Source of the DNA: CAVTOA01 sp963736285
Lineage (GTDB): Bacteria; Actinomycetota; Actinomycetes; Mycobacteriales; QHCE01
Reading direction: 5' to 3'
NCBI GenBank assembly: GCA_963736285.1
Contig: CAVTOA010000001.1
Coordinates: 1 to 64,000, forward strand
DNA length: 64,000 nucleotides
Shown: piece after piece, positions 54,518-63,955 of the stretch
Layout: each line of letters starts with the position of its first letter
Numbering within the stretch: the stretch's first letter is position 1
The notes under the pieces: model-generated
Database searches by the model: none
What the model saw: only the letters and a program-made list of their open reading frames with translations
Told to the model about the DNA's origin: nothing
Translations under genes and position numbers: made by a program

Positions 54518-54569
54518 TGTTTGACCTGTGGTCTTCTGGAGCTCACTCCAGAAGACCACAGGTCAAACA
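54518..54569. repeat. Perfect 24-bp hairpin with element-type ends
   Basis: Arms 54518-54541 and 54546-54569 are perfect reverse complements around CTCA. The ends TGTTTGACC and GGTCAAACA equal those of the 48-bp elements, but the inside is unrelated. It follows the hydrolase stop by 9 nt, so it may be a terminator built from a repeat end. Confidence 0.7.
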
Positions 54570-54598
54570 AAGGAGGTGGAGGTAGAGGTGGCTACTCA

Positions 54599-55462
54599 CT
54601 ATCTAAAAAGGTCTGTGACAGTGCCGTCGACGGGACGGCCGCGCTTGGCCAGCTCTTGCGCCTGCGTCTCGAGTCGGGCCGCCAGTTGTTGCGTATCTGC
54701 ACCGCTGAGATCTGTCTGCCGGGCAGCGTCGGAGCTGCTGCGGAAGTAGGTCCGGGTAAGCAGGCCCTCAGTGAGCGCGGCTGCGATGCGCGCTTCAGCC
54801 AGTACGAGCAGTGCGCCGTCGGTGTCAAACCACTCAGTGCATCCGATCGCTCGGCGGTACAAGGAATTGGCCATGCACCAGGCCTCCCGAGCGAGCGCGG
54901 TGAATTCTCGGCTGCCGGCTTCTGCCAAACGACCTAAGTGGGCATCGCGTAGTTGGTGATGCCAGTCCGTTTCGTCGAAGATTGCTGTGGTGTGGAGGTA
55001 TTGGTCGGCCGCCAGTGGCCAGCGAGTGGTCAGGCTGCGCGCATGGGATAGGTATTGATCCGCACTGATGACACCGACGTCGACGATCCAGCCGTTGATG
55101 CGGCGAGAGGTGGGCATCGGGCCGCTGTTGGTCCGGTAGGTCACCGCAACCAGATCGATGTCGGAGCCTTCGCGGTGGTCATTGTGGGCGAGTGAGCCGT
55201 GTGCACCTACCGCGAGCACATCGGCTGGATAGCGTCGACGGAGCTGATCGGTGACCTCTTCGGCGATGTGCCATCGGGCCTCATCATTGGCAGTGGCCTC
55301 GCCGATAGCGATCGGTTCTGGTGGCGCGGTGGCCGCGTTCTCCGCAGCAGTGTCCTCTGTGGAGGATTGGTGAAAAAGCACGGGTATCGGTTCGCTCGGT
55401 GCTGCGGTATTCACGGCTTCATCCTGCCTGTCTACGCTCGCGAAGTCCCCATTATTGAGCAA
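54599..55462 (-). CDS. Nucleotidyltransferase-fold protein
   Basis: A 287-residue protein of the Pol-beta-like superfamily. The active-site signature GAHGSLAHNDHREGSDIDLVAV (GS..R.GSD.D) is at about residues 87-108. It resembles kanamycin nucleotidyltransferase (ANT(4')) proteins in layout, with a helical C-terminal domain. Whether it has antibiotic-modifying or another adenylylating role is unknown. A ~60-residue Glu/Ala/Thr-rich N-terminus is disordered. Single gene on this strand. Confidence 0.75.
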   Translation of the reverse strand: MLNNGDFASVDRQDEAVNTAAPSEPIPVLFHQSSTEDTAAENAATAPPEPIAIGEATANDEARWHIAEEVTDQLRRRYPADVLAVGAHGSLAHNDHREGSDIDLVAVTYRTNSGPMPTSRRINGWIVDVGVISADQYLSHARSLTTRWPLAADQYLHTTAIFDETDWHHQLRDAHLGRLAEAGSREFTALAREAWCMANSLYRRAIGCTEWFDTDGALLVLAEARIAAALTEGLLTRTYFRSSSDAARQTDLSGADTQQLAARLETQAQELAKRGRPVDGTVTDLFR

Positions 55463-55576
55463 TACTTACTCGGCGCGGCCTTCTGACCCTCTATGGTTGC
55501 GCGTTGGGTGATCTAACGGTGACACCCGGTTAACGAATGCGATTGGTCCGACGACATCCGACGACAAGGGGTAGCG

Positions 55577-55837
55577 ATGCCAGCCATTCCAGGAGACGAC
55601 TCGGCACTGCGGTCAGAGAAATACCGGCCAGATTTTACCCACGCCGAATGGCAGGCGCCGCAAGGTTCGGGCGATGGAAGGCGGATTGAGATCGCCTTTG
55701 TGGAAGGCATGATCGGTATGCGTGACTCCGCAGACCCCGACGGCCCGGTGTTGGTGTTCACTCCCGCCGAGTGGGACGCGTTTGTGGGCGGCGTCGAAGA
55801 CGGTGAATTCGACGTCGATTACCTCGTCAAGAACTAA
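55577..55837 (+). CDS. DUF397 domain protein
   Basis: An 86-residue protein with the DUF397 core FVEGMIGMRDSADPDGPVLVFTPAEWDAFVGGVEDGEFD. DUF397 genes are usually next to XRE regulators in streptomycete-like actinobacteria and are tied to development and secondary metabolism; here it is alone. ATG 55577 has GGGGTAG upstream. Small and acidic. Confidence 0.88.
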   Translation: MPAIPGDDSALRSEKYRPDFTHAEWQAPQGSGDGRRIEIAFVEGMIGMRDSADPDGPVLVFTPAEWDAFVGGVEDGEFDVDYLVKN

Positions 55838-55893
55838 GTAGTTGCTGGCATGTGGCGCGTCGCTTGGCATATGGCGGCGCGCCGCACCAGCGA

Positions 55894-56883
55894 CTACATC
55901 CCGGGGAATGCGAGCGCGGGCGATGGGGTGACGTTCTGTTGCTGGCGCCATTCGGTCGCCCGCACCGCGCAGTCGGACAGGGCGGCGATCGCTATCTTCC
56001 GATCATGGGCAGGAAGTATGCCCAGTATCGCTCGCCAAAAAGGAGCAACTCGCTGCTCTACCTCCGCCGCCAAGGCGATGGCGCTCGCCTGGTCCGTGAC
56101 GGGTTTCGGTAACTCGTATGCCGGGGCGGCTGCCCGGGGCTTCGCCCCACGGGCGGTGAGTGTCTCCGACACGAGGTCCCGGCGAGATCGATGCTCTTGT
56201 TCGGCCGCCTCGACCTGGTCGTGGTCCGGTTCTGCGACATGGGCACCAATGACGCCGTAGGCATAGATCGCGGCGTTTTCGGCAGCTAAGACTTTCTGAA
56301 AGGCCGAAACAGGCGCGTCGGCCTTTCCGGTAAACGGCTGCTCTTGATTACTTAGAGGGGGCAACGATCGGACACTGTCCACTGTGGTCAGAACAACGAG
56401 GTTAGTGGCGAGGCTCGCGGAGATACTACCGAGCAGTGCGGCCGCGTCACGACTGCGAGCATCTGGTGTAGTGATGGCGAGGCATCGTCGAGTCGTGCTG
56501 ATGCGAAGCTTCTCTTCGCCATCCATGAGCTCGCTGATGGTGCGAACGTCGCTCGTGGAGGTGGCGGTACTTTCTGGGGCCGGGTCTGACAACCTGCTCG
56601 CGATCGCACTCAGATGACGTTGATGGTTCTTCATGAGTGGCGACAACGTGTTCGTAAGATCGGGCCGGCTTTGTAGCAGCGCGCGGTAGTCGGCACAGAT
56701 TGTTGCCTCGTCGTGATACTGCTCATCTAGCTCTGTCGAGCGGAACGATCCGTGGCGTGGCGGCAGGGTCCCACATCCTCCCGCGAGGGTTGCGGTCCCG
56801 GCAGCGACCGCTCCACCCGCAATTAAGCGGAGAAGCGTGCGACGGTCCACCGTGCCCGCGGGTTGAGGTAGGTCTGAACTCAC
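55894..56883 (-). CDS. DUF4439 ferritin-like exported protein
   Basis: A 329-residue protein. The N-terminus (DRRTLLRLIAGGAVAAGTATLAGGCG) has a twin-Arg-like start and a lipobox-type LAGGC, so Tat export as a lipoprotein is likely. The C-terminal DUF4439 domain (about 190-329) has the ferritin-like helices FQKVLAAENAAIYAYGVIGAHV and AEQEHRSRRDLV. The mycobacterial counterpart (Rv2844) also lies next to rimP. GTG 56883 is favoured; an ATG 14 codons upstream is possible. Confidence 0.82.
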   Translation of the reverse strand: MSSDLPQPAGTVDRRTLLRLIAGGAVAAGTATLAGGCGTLPPRHGSFRSTELDEQYHDEATICADYRALLQSRPDLTNTLSPLMKNHQRHLSAIASRLSDPAPESTATSTSDVRTISELMDGEEKLRISTTRRCLAITTPDARSRDAAALLGSISASLATNLVVLTTVDSVRSLPPLSNQEQPFTGKADAPVSAFQKVLAAENAAIYAYGVIGAHVAEPDHDQVEAAEQEHRSRRDLVSETLTARGAKPRAAAPAYELPKPVTDQASAIALAAEVEQRVAPFWRAILGILPAHDRKIAIAALSDCAVRATEWRQQQNVTPSPALAFPGM

Positions 56884-57100
56884 ATAGTGCAGTGTGCCAG
56901 CGGGCCGCCGCTCGCTGGCAAGCACCAGGTGGCAACTCGACGCACGTTAAGCTTGGTGGCAATCCTGCCCGAACCGGCTATCCACAAGGAAGGTTCGTGG
57001 CGAGGCGGTACGGAGTGCTTGTAGTACGGCTGGCGGAGCTCATCTGATCACTGCCACCTGGCACCCATCATTTGACTATTGAACAAGGAGGCAGCACCCG

Positions 57101-57601
57101 ATGACTGATGCGGCCCATCGAGCCGCGCTGGCGGAGATAATCGCGCCAGCGGTGAATAAGGCTGGTTTTGACCTGGAGGACTTTTCGATAGCTCAAGCCG
57201 GTCGACGTTCGATTTTGCGCATTGTTATCGACTCCGATTCTGGTGTGAGCCTCGATGACGTCGCCACTGTTTCTAGCGCCGTGTCGACGGAACTCGACGC
57301 TGATCCGCCGGCGGCTACGGGTCTTCCTGTCAGCGCCATATTGCGTGGACCGTACACATTGGAGGTCACTTCTCCTGGTGTGGATCGTCCGCTCACACTC
57401 CCGCGCCATTGGCAACGCAACACGGGTCGATTGGTGCGCACCACAATGGCTGGCACTGTGGTGGTGGGTCGTGTCCGTCAGGCAACCGAAGAGTCGGTAT
57501 TGCTCGACGTCGAGGGGCAGCCGCATGAGGCACGGTACGACGAGCTATCAGCCGGTACGGTGCAGGTCGAGTTCGACCGAAAAGAAGGAGAAGGCGCATG
57601 A
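57101..57601 (+). CDS. rimP: Ribosome maturation factor RimP
   Basis: A 166-residue 30S-assembly factor. N-terminal domain LAEIIAPAVNKAGFDLEDFSIAQAGRRSILRIVIDSD; C-terminal SH3-like domain from about 90. It contains the family YTLEVTSPGVDRPLTLPRHW. ATG 57101 is preceded by AAGGAGG (57083-57089). Its stop overlaps nusA by ATGA. It opens the rimP-nusA-ylxR-infB-rbfA-truB series. Confidence 0.94.
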   Translation: MTDAAHRAALAEIIAPAVNKAGFDLEDFSIAQAGRRSILRIVIDSDSGVSLDDVATVSSAVSTELDADPPAATGLPVSAILRGPYTLEVTSPGVDRPLTLPRHWQRNTGRLVRTTMAGTVVVGRVRQATEESVLLDVEGQPHEARYDELSAGTVQVEFDRKEGEGA

Positions 57602-58641
57602 ATATCGACATCGCCGCGCTGCGACTGCTGGAGCGGGAGCGCGAAATTTCATTCGGCACCATCATTCAGGCGATCGAATCCGCGCTGCTTACCGCGTACC
57701 GCCACACCGAGGGCGCCCAGCCGCATGCCCGCATCGAAGTCGACCGTAAGACGGGCGAGGCACGAGTATGGGCAGCCGAAGTAGACGCCGAGGGTCAGGT
57801 GGTCCACGAGTACGATGACACCCCTGCCGACTTTGGTCGCATCGCTGCTATGACCGCTAAGCAGGTCATGTTGCAGCGGCTGCGGGACGCCAGCGACGAG
57901 GTCACCTACGGGGAGTTTTCTGGTCGTGACGGTGAGGTTATTGCCGGCATCATTCAGGCGCACGATGCACGGTCTGGCCGGGGGATCGTGACCGTCAGTC
58001 TGGGCAAGATCGAAGCGAGCTTGCCCCCGGCGGAACAAGTTCCGGGCGAGTCATATGCCCATGGTGACCGCATCAAATGCTTAGTGATTGGGGTCTCCAA
58101 GGGCATGCGTGGTCCGCAGATTAGCTTGTCGCGGACGCATCCGAACTTGGTCCGCAAGCTTTTTGCGTTGGAGGTGCCGGAGATCCTCGATGGCACGGTC
58201 GAGATCACCGCGGTGGCCCGCGAGGCTGGGCATCGATCGAAGATCTCGGTTCGCTCCACTGTGCCCACTGTGAACGCCAAGGGTGCGTGCATTGGCCCAT
58301 TGGGTGCTCGTGTGCGCGCGATCATGAGTGAGCTCGGTGGCGAGAAAATCGACATCATCGACTATTCAGAAGACGCTGCCCAGTTCGTGGCAAACGCCTT
58401 GTCGCCCGCCCATGTGAAACGGGTCGAGGTGGTGGATTGGGAAACGAAATCTGCCCGGGTCACCGTTCCGGAGAACCAACTGTCTCTGGCCATTGGCAAG
58501 GAGGGCCAGAATGCGAGGCTGGCCGCGCGTTTGACTGGTTGGCGGATCGATATTCACAGTGACGTCCCCGCGAAAGAAGTGCCACCAGAGGTCTCGTCGG
58601 TCGTTGCGGCCGGGCTATCGGACGAACCGTCGGCCTCTTAG
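57598..58641 (+). CDS. nusA: Transcription termination/antitermination factor NusA
   Basis: RNA polymerase pausing and antitermination factor. N-terminal RNAP-binding domain (about 1-105), S1 domain (about 110-180), then KH1 and KH2 with GACIGPLGARVRAIMSELGGEKIDIIDY and SLAIGKEGQNARLAARLTGWRIDI. Length 347, the actinobacterial type without the C-terminal acidic repeats of E. coli NusA. ATG start overlaps rimP. Confidence 0.95.
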   Translation: MNIDIAALRLLEREREISFGTIIQAIESALLTAYRHTEGAQPHARIEVDRKTGEARVWAAEVDAEGQVVHEYDDTPADFGRIAAMTAKQVMLQRLRDASDEVTYGEFSGRDGEVIAGIIQAHDARSGRGIVTVSLGKIEASLPPAEQVPGESYAHGDRIKCLVIGVSKGMRGPQISLSRTHPNLVRKLFALEVPEILDGTVEITAVAREAGHRSKISVRSTVPTVNAKGACIGPLGARVRAIMSELGGEKIDIIDYSEDAAQFVANALSPAHVKRVEVVDWETKSARVTVPENQLSLAIGKEGQNARLAARLTGWRIDIHSDVPAKEVPPEVSSVVAAGLSDEPSAS

Positions 58642-58650
58642 TGATTTGGT

Positions 58651-58709
58651 AAGTTTGCTCTGGTAGGTGGAGGCGGTTCGTCCGGCTCCACCCAGCAGAG
58701 GGTAAACTT
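58651..58709. promoter_or_regulatory. RNA hairpin in the nusA-ylxR gap
   Basis: Inner stem GGTGGAG/CTCCACC (58666-58672 with 58686-58692) and an outer arm AAGTTT/AAACTT (58651-58656 with 58704-58709). A 176-nt gap here is unusual because nusA and ylxR are normally adjacent. It may be an attenuator or processing site. A 7-bp GC stem at a 13-nt loop is modest evidence. Confidence 0.4.
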
Positions 58710-58817
58710 GCCGGAGTTTGTTGTTCGCATATTGGCGGCTGGTGCATGACGAACTACGGGTCGCTATTGCCATCTCGTTTAAGCTGGCACTTTGCTCGAT
58801 TGCAGGCAGGTTGACGG

Positions 58818-59096
58818 GTGAGCGATACCGTTCGGACATGTGTGGGATGCCGGGAGCGGACGACAGCTACCGAGCTGTTCCGTGTTGTCGTGGTAATTCA
58901 CGGCAATATGTATGTGGTGGTGCCAGATCCAGGGCGTAGATTGCCAGGGCGGGGTGCATGGTTGCACGCTCGTCCGGAGTGTTTGTGCCTTGCCGAGCGG
59001 CGGCGTGCCTTTGGGCGCGCTCTACGGTGTTCGGGGGAGCTCGACCTTTCCGCGGTGCGGAGTTTGGTCGGCGATCAGCGGACGGCGGGCCAATAA
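58818..59096 (+). CDS. ylxR: YlxR/DUF448 RNA-binding protein
   Basis: A 92-residue basic protein. RTCVGCRERTTATELFRVVV and GRRLPGRGAWLHARPECLCLA are the DUF448 signature (GRGAW-type loop). It is found between nusA and infB in most bacteria. YlxR binds RNA and, in some species, RNase P. GTG 58818 fits the family start. infB follows at 196 nt. Confidence 0.92.
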   Translation: MSDTVRTCVGCRERTTATELFRVVVVIHGNMYVVVPDPGRRLPGRGAWLHARPECLCLAERRRAFGRALRCSGELDLSAVRSLVGDQRTAGQ

Positions 59097-59292
59097 GTGC
59101 CTGTCGCTCGCTGCGGCGTTTCGGTCACCGGTGTGTGAAATACCAGAGTTCGTGCGGTACACGCATCGGACAGCACTAGATAAAGGCAGGTTAGACAAAA
59201 CATGAGCACACGATGAAGTTTCAGCAATGACTAACTTCGTGAGGTAGTGGGGTCGCGCGGGAGAGCCGCCGGCCTCCAAGATGAGGAGTGCA

Positions 59293-62158
59293 GTGGCAGG
59301 CAAGCCCCGCGTGCACGAGCTCGCTAAAGAACTCGGCACAGATAGCAAAAGCGTGCTCGCAAAGTTGAAAGATATGGGCGAGTTCGTTAAATCCGCGTCA
59401 TCCACCGTGGAGGCACCGGTTGCCCGGCGTCTTCGAGATGCGCTCGCAAGCGAAGCCGCCGCAGGCGAGAGCAGCAGCGACGCTTCTAAAGAGACCAAGA
59501 AGGCTGCGGCCGGCAAGGCAGCACCGAAGAAGCCAGCGGCGAAAAAGGCGGCTGAGCGACGGCCAGTGCCCGGACCTCCTGGCATCAAGAACGGGAGAAA
59601 GACCGCTCGGCAAATCGAGGAAGAAGCCGTTGCGGGGCAGTTGGCGCAGTTGGACAAAGACCGCGAAGAAGCCTTTAAGCGTGCTACCGAAGCGGCTAGT
59701 GCCGCGAAAGCAGCAGAAGCAGCGCAGGCTGGGAACCAAGCACCGAGAAGCGGCGTTTCACCGGCGAAGTTCGGCAAACGGCCCGCAAGCCCGGGCAACA
59801 ACCCATTTATGCCTTCTCACGAGCAGACCGATGGTCGCGCAGATGCTGAGCAGCAAGATCAAACGAGTACCACCCCCAGCGTGCCTGAGGGCGGTCGCCC
59901 CGGTGGTCCGCGCCCGAACCCAGCCATGATGTCGCGCCGACCCGCGCCGTCCCCCCGTCCCGGGGGTCGTGGTGGCCCAGACCGTGGGCGCCCCGGAGGC
60001 GGTGCTGGCACCGGCGGTCGCCCAGGCGGCGACCGTGCCGGTGGCCGCCAAGGTGGCGGTCGTCCCGGCGCCGGTGGTGGTGGCGGTGGCCCACGTGGTG
60101 GCGGCGCACCAGCTGGCGGTGGCGGTGGCTACCGCAGTGGCCCCGGTGGCGGTTCTGGCGGACCTGGCGGTGGTGGTCCCGGCGGTGGCGGTGGTTACCG
60201 TGGCGGTCCCGGTGGGGGTCGTGGCCGCGGCAGCAGCGGCGGCGCATTTGGTCGCGGTGGTCCCGGTAATCGGGGAAAGGGCCGCAAGTCAAAGAAGCAG
60301 CGTAGGCAAGAGTTCGATAACCTGGCCGCACCGACCATGGGCTCGGGTGCACCTCGCGGTAACGGCGAGATCGTGCGCCTTCCGCGCGGTGCCTCCTTGT
60401 CGGATTTCGCCGACAAGATCAACGCCAATCCAGGTTCGCTGGTCCAGGAGACCTTCGGCTTGGGCGAGATGGTGACCGCGACCCAGTCGTGCACTGACGA
60501 AACGCTGCAGCTACTCGGTGTCCACTTGGGATACGAAGTTCAGATCGTCAGCCCCGAGGACGAAGACCGCGAGTTGCTGGCTCGATTCGACATCGACATC
60601 GACACCTCATTTGCGGAAGAGACGTTGGTGAGTCGACCGCCCGTCGTGACGGTAATGGGTCACGTCGATCACGGTAAAACCAAGCTGCTCGACGCTATTC
60701 GCCACACAGAGGTTGCCGAGCGTGAAGCCGGTGGCATCACTCAGCACATCGGTGCGTATCAGGTGCGGGTAGCGCACGACACTAAAGATCGTGCGATCAC
60801 GTTCATCGATACCCCGGGCCACGAGGCCTTCACCGCGATGCGGGCGCGAGGTGCTCAGGCGACGGACATCGCCATCCTGGTGGTCGCCGCTGACGATGGT
60901 GTTAAGCCACAAACGATTGAGGCGCTTAACCACGCCCAAGCGGCGCAGGTGCCCATCGTGGTGGCGGTTAACAAGATCGACAAAGAGGGTGCCAATCCGG
61001 CCAAGGTGCGGCAGCAGCTCACGGAGTATGGCCTGGTCGCCGAGGAATATGGCGGCGACACCATGTTCGTCGACATCTCCGCGAAGTCGCGGACCAACAT
61101 CGACGGTTTGCTCGAGGCGGTGTTGTTGACCGCCGATGCGGCGCTCGACCTACGCGCGCCGGTGGACGTACAAGCCCGAGGCATCGCGATCGAGGGTCAC
61201 CTCGACCGAGGCCGTGGGCCGGTGGCCACAGTGTTGGTGCAGGCGGGAACCTTGCGAGTGGGCGACGCCATTGTTGCCGGCGAGGCACATGGCCGCGTTC
61301 GTGCCATGCTCGACGATCACGGCGATCAACTGAGCGAGGCCGGGCCGTCTCGCCCCGTTTGGTGCTCGGATTGACGTCGGTGCCGGGCGCGGGAGACAAA
61401 TTCCTCAATGTCTCTGAGGACCGCATCGCACGTCAAATCGCAGAGCAACGCCAGGCGCGCGAGCGCAATGCACAGCAGGCAGCGAGCCGGGGTCGTCCGA
61501 CTCTGGAAAGCGTGTTGGAGCGGATGAAGGAAGGCGAAAAAACCCAGCTCAACCTCATCCTCAAGGGCGATGTGTCGGGTTCGGTCGAGGCTCTCGAGGA
61601 CGCTTTGCTCAAGATCGATGTGGGCGAAGACGTCAGCTTGCGGGTCTTGCACCGAGGTGTGGGTGCGATCACCCAAAACGATGTCGGCCTGGCGACAGGC
61701 GACAACAGCCGTCATCATCGGATTCAATGTGCGCCCAGCAGAACGGGTAGGCGAGCTCGCCGAGCGAGAGCACGTCGATATTCGGTACTACTCGGTTATT
61801 TACGCCGCTATCGACGACATTGAGAATGCGCTTAAGGGCATGCTCAAGCCGGAATACGAGGAGGCGCAGCTTGGTAACTGCGGAGGTTCGCGAGGTCTTC
61901 CGTTCGTCGAAGTTCGGCAATATCGCCGGCTGCATTGTTCGCGGCGGCGAAATTCGACGCAACGCCAAGGCGCGCTTGATTCGCGACGGGGTTGTAGTGT
62001 CGGACAACCTAGCGATCGAATCTTTGCGCAGGTTTAAAGACGATGCGACGGAAGTTCGTGAAGGCTACGAGTGCGGTATCGGCTTGGGGTCGTTCAATGA
62101 CATCAAGCTAGGTGACATCATCGAGACCTTCGAAATGCGCGAAAAGGTACGGAAATAA
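59293..62158 (+). CDS. infB: Translation initiation factor IF-2 (three frameshifts)
   Basis: Initiator-tRNA-binding GTPase. GTG 59293 opens MAGKPRVHELAKELGTDSKSV, the actinobacterial N-terminus. A Gly/Arg/Pro-rich disordered region covers about residues 205-335. The G domain has GHVDHGKTKLLD, DTPGHEAF and NKIDKEGAN. The domain III-IV region continues in other frames: SVPGAGDKFLNVSED, GFNVRPAERVGELAE, REVFRSSKFGNIAGCIV and a complete C-terminus. Changes: one T missing near 61358, one G extra near 61698, one base extra near 61872. Correcting them gives 2865 nt, 954 residues. Essential, so sequence error. Confidence 0.93.
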
Positions 62159-62197
62159 GAATCCTGATCTTGCGCGTGAGCAGGTCGCCAAGGTCCC

Positions 62198-62262
62198 CGC
62201 TGGAGCGTTTCTCCGCGGCTCGAGTACTTAGTACGAGTCGCCTTGTGCGAAACGCTCCAGCG
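62198..62262. terminator. Hairpin between infB and rbfA
   Basis: A 14-bp perfect stem (62198-62211 with 62249-62262, CGCTGGAGCGTTTC) with a 37-nt loop that itself can pair (CTCGAGTAC/GTACGAG). It is in the 301-nt infB-rbfA gap, where I see no gene. The gap breaks the usual infB-rbfA tight linkage; the hairpin could be a terminator or a processing site. Confidence 0.5.
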
Positions 62263-62459
62263 AAAACCTTGCCTTTAAAACTGGGTGGCATCCCGCAGGG
62301 TGTTATCCCCGTTCAGGTGTTGTTCGTTTGAGATGCCGCTCCTGTTTGGATAGATGTCAGTCCACTGTGCTGGCGACGAACGCGGAGCTTCGGGGATGCG
62401 GACCCTCCACACACCACCTGTTGATCACGACGCCTGGCTTCATTTTTAGGGAGAAAGAA

Positions 62460-62936
62460 ATGGCAGATGCACCGCGTGCACGCAAACTTGCGGGGCGCAT
62501 CCATGAGATTGTGGCGCAGACACTGCGCACTGGAGTCAAGGATCCTCGACTGGGGATGATTACCGTCACCGATGCTCGGATCACCGCCGATTTGCGAGAT
62601 GCAACGGTCTACTACACCGTGATGGGCGATGAAGACGAGCAGACGGCTACCGCTGCGGCATTGGAAAGCGCGAAAGGCGTGTTGCGGTCTGCCGTAGGGC
62701 GCGGAACTGGCGTGAAATTCACCCCGACATTGGCTTTTGTGCGGGACGATGTGGCCGACAATGCTCAGCACATCAACGACTTGTTGGCGCAAGCCCGCGC
62801 CGCTGACGAAAACGTGCACCGGCAGGCGGCGCAAGCGCAATATGCCGGTGACTCAAACCCTTATCGCGTCGACGATGATTCCGACTTAGAGGCTGAGGCG
62901 GATGAACCTTCAGAGTTGCCTGTCTCGGAACGCTAA
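62460..62936 (+). CDS. rbfA: Ribosome-binding factor A
   Basis: A 158-residue 30S maturation factor with a KH-like fold. RKLAGRIHEIVAQTLRTGVKDPRLGMITVTDARITADLRDATVYYTVMG and the LRSAVGRGTGVKFTPTLAFVRDDV helix are as expected. The acidic C-terminal tail (about 130-158) is longer than in E. coli. ATG 62460 has AGGGAG upstream and fits the family start. Confidence 0.94.
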   Translation: MADAPRARKLAGRIHEIVAQTLRTGVKDPRLGMITVTDARITADLRDATVYYTVMGDEDEQTATAAALESAKGVLRSAVGRGTGVKFTPTLAFVRDDVADNAQHINDLLAQARAADENVHRQAAQAQYAGDSNPYRVDDDSDLEAEADEPSELPVSER

Positions 62937-62942
62937 GCCGGC

Positions 62943-63842
62943 ATGAACAGCATTATCCAGAGCGGCCTGGTGGTGGTCGACAAGCCAGCGGGCATGACCT
63001 CTCACGATGTGGTTGCGCGTGTGCGGCGCATCGTCGGCACCCGCAAAGTTGGGCATGCGGGCACATTGGATCCGATGGCGACGGGCGTGCTGGTGGTCGG
63101 AGTGCGACGGGCGACCCGCTTGTTGGGGTACGTTTCGGGCGCAACAAAGCAGTACCGCGCGACGATTCGACTCGGCGCCGCCACCACCACCGACGACGCG
63201 GAAGGCGAGATCACCGCGACTGTGAGCGCTGATTCACTGAGCAGAGAGCAGATTGAGTCGGCGATCGCAGAGTTTCGTGGTGAGATTTCACAAGTGCCGG
63301 CGTCCGTCTCCGCGATCAAAGTGGACGGACGGCGTGCGTATAAGCGAGTCCGTGAGGGCGAGGATGTCGCGTTGGCTGCTCGCCGGGTCGTGGTGGACCA
63401 GTTTGTGTTGTGCGAATTGTCACGCTTGGGCAAGCACACCGTCGATTGTGAGGTCTTGGTCGACTGTTCGTCCGGCACTTACATCCGAGCTCTAGCGCGG
63501 GATATGGGAAATATGTTGGGTGTCGGCGGACATCTGGTGGCGTTGCGGAGACTGCGGGTGGGGAGTTTTGCCATTGCCGCCGCTCAAGGTTTGGAGCAGC
63601 TCACGCGATCACCTCAGCCGATATCCGTCTCTCTCGACGCGGCGGTAGATGCGTTGTTCCCACGTCGTGAGGTCAGTGCGCAAGATGCCCGCCTAGTGAG
63701 AAATGGCATAAAACTTCCAGCTGTCGGTATTGCTGGCATCTATGGTGTCTTTGACCCCGCCGGAGCTGCGGTTTCCTTGTCGCATGAGGATAGTCGCGGT
63801 AGTTCTTCGGTGGTGGTTTTTCCGGCCGAGTCACCCGCCTGA
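62943..63842 (+). CDS. truB: tRNA pseudouridine synthase B
   Basis: Makes pseudouridine 55 in the T-loop of tRNAs. GLVVVDKPAGMTSHDVV and HAGTLDPMATGVL (the catalytic Asp) are the family motifs. C-terminal PUA-like part present (about 250-299). Length 299. Starts 6 nt after rbfA, co-transcribed. Confidence 0.95.
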   Translation: MNSIIQSGLVVVDKPAGMTSHDVVARVRRIVGTRKVGHAGTLDPMATGVLVVGVRRATRLLGYVSGATKQYRATIRLGAATTTDDAEGEITATVSADSLSREQIESAIAEFRGEISQVPASVSAIKVDGRRAYKRVREGEDVALAARRVVVDQFVLCELSRLGKHTVDCEVLVDCSSGTYIRALARDMGNMLGVGGHLVALRRLRVGSFAIAAAQGLEQLTRSPQPISVSLDAAVDALFPRREVSAQDARLVRNGIKLPAVGIAGIYGVFDPAGAAVSLSHEDSRGSSSVVVFPAESPA

Positions 63843-63955
63843 CGGGAACGGCCTGCCAGAATGTGATCGTCTTGTTACGGTGCGAAGCGCTAGCGCTATG
63901 TTTGAAGCGCATTAGTTACCCTCTGCAATGTGTCGGTCTTCTGAAGTGAGGTGGG

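Noticed and set aside
58642..58817. Possible tRNA in the nusA-ylxR gap
   Set aside because: There is a hairpin but no clover-leaf, T-loop consensus or acceptor stem.
59807..60352. 181-residue minus-strand frame rich in His and Arg
   Set aside because: Reverse of the Gly-rich GGC/GGT repeats of IF2; low complexity.
59969..60475. 168-residue plus-strand frame rich in Val and Ala
   Set aside because: Second frame of the same IF2 Gly-rich region; no family match.
795..62158. Programmed ribosomal frameshifting as the cause of the split genes
   Set aside because: Both insertions and deletions occur, in unrelated genes, at ordinary homopolymers with no shared slippery site or stimulatory structure.
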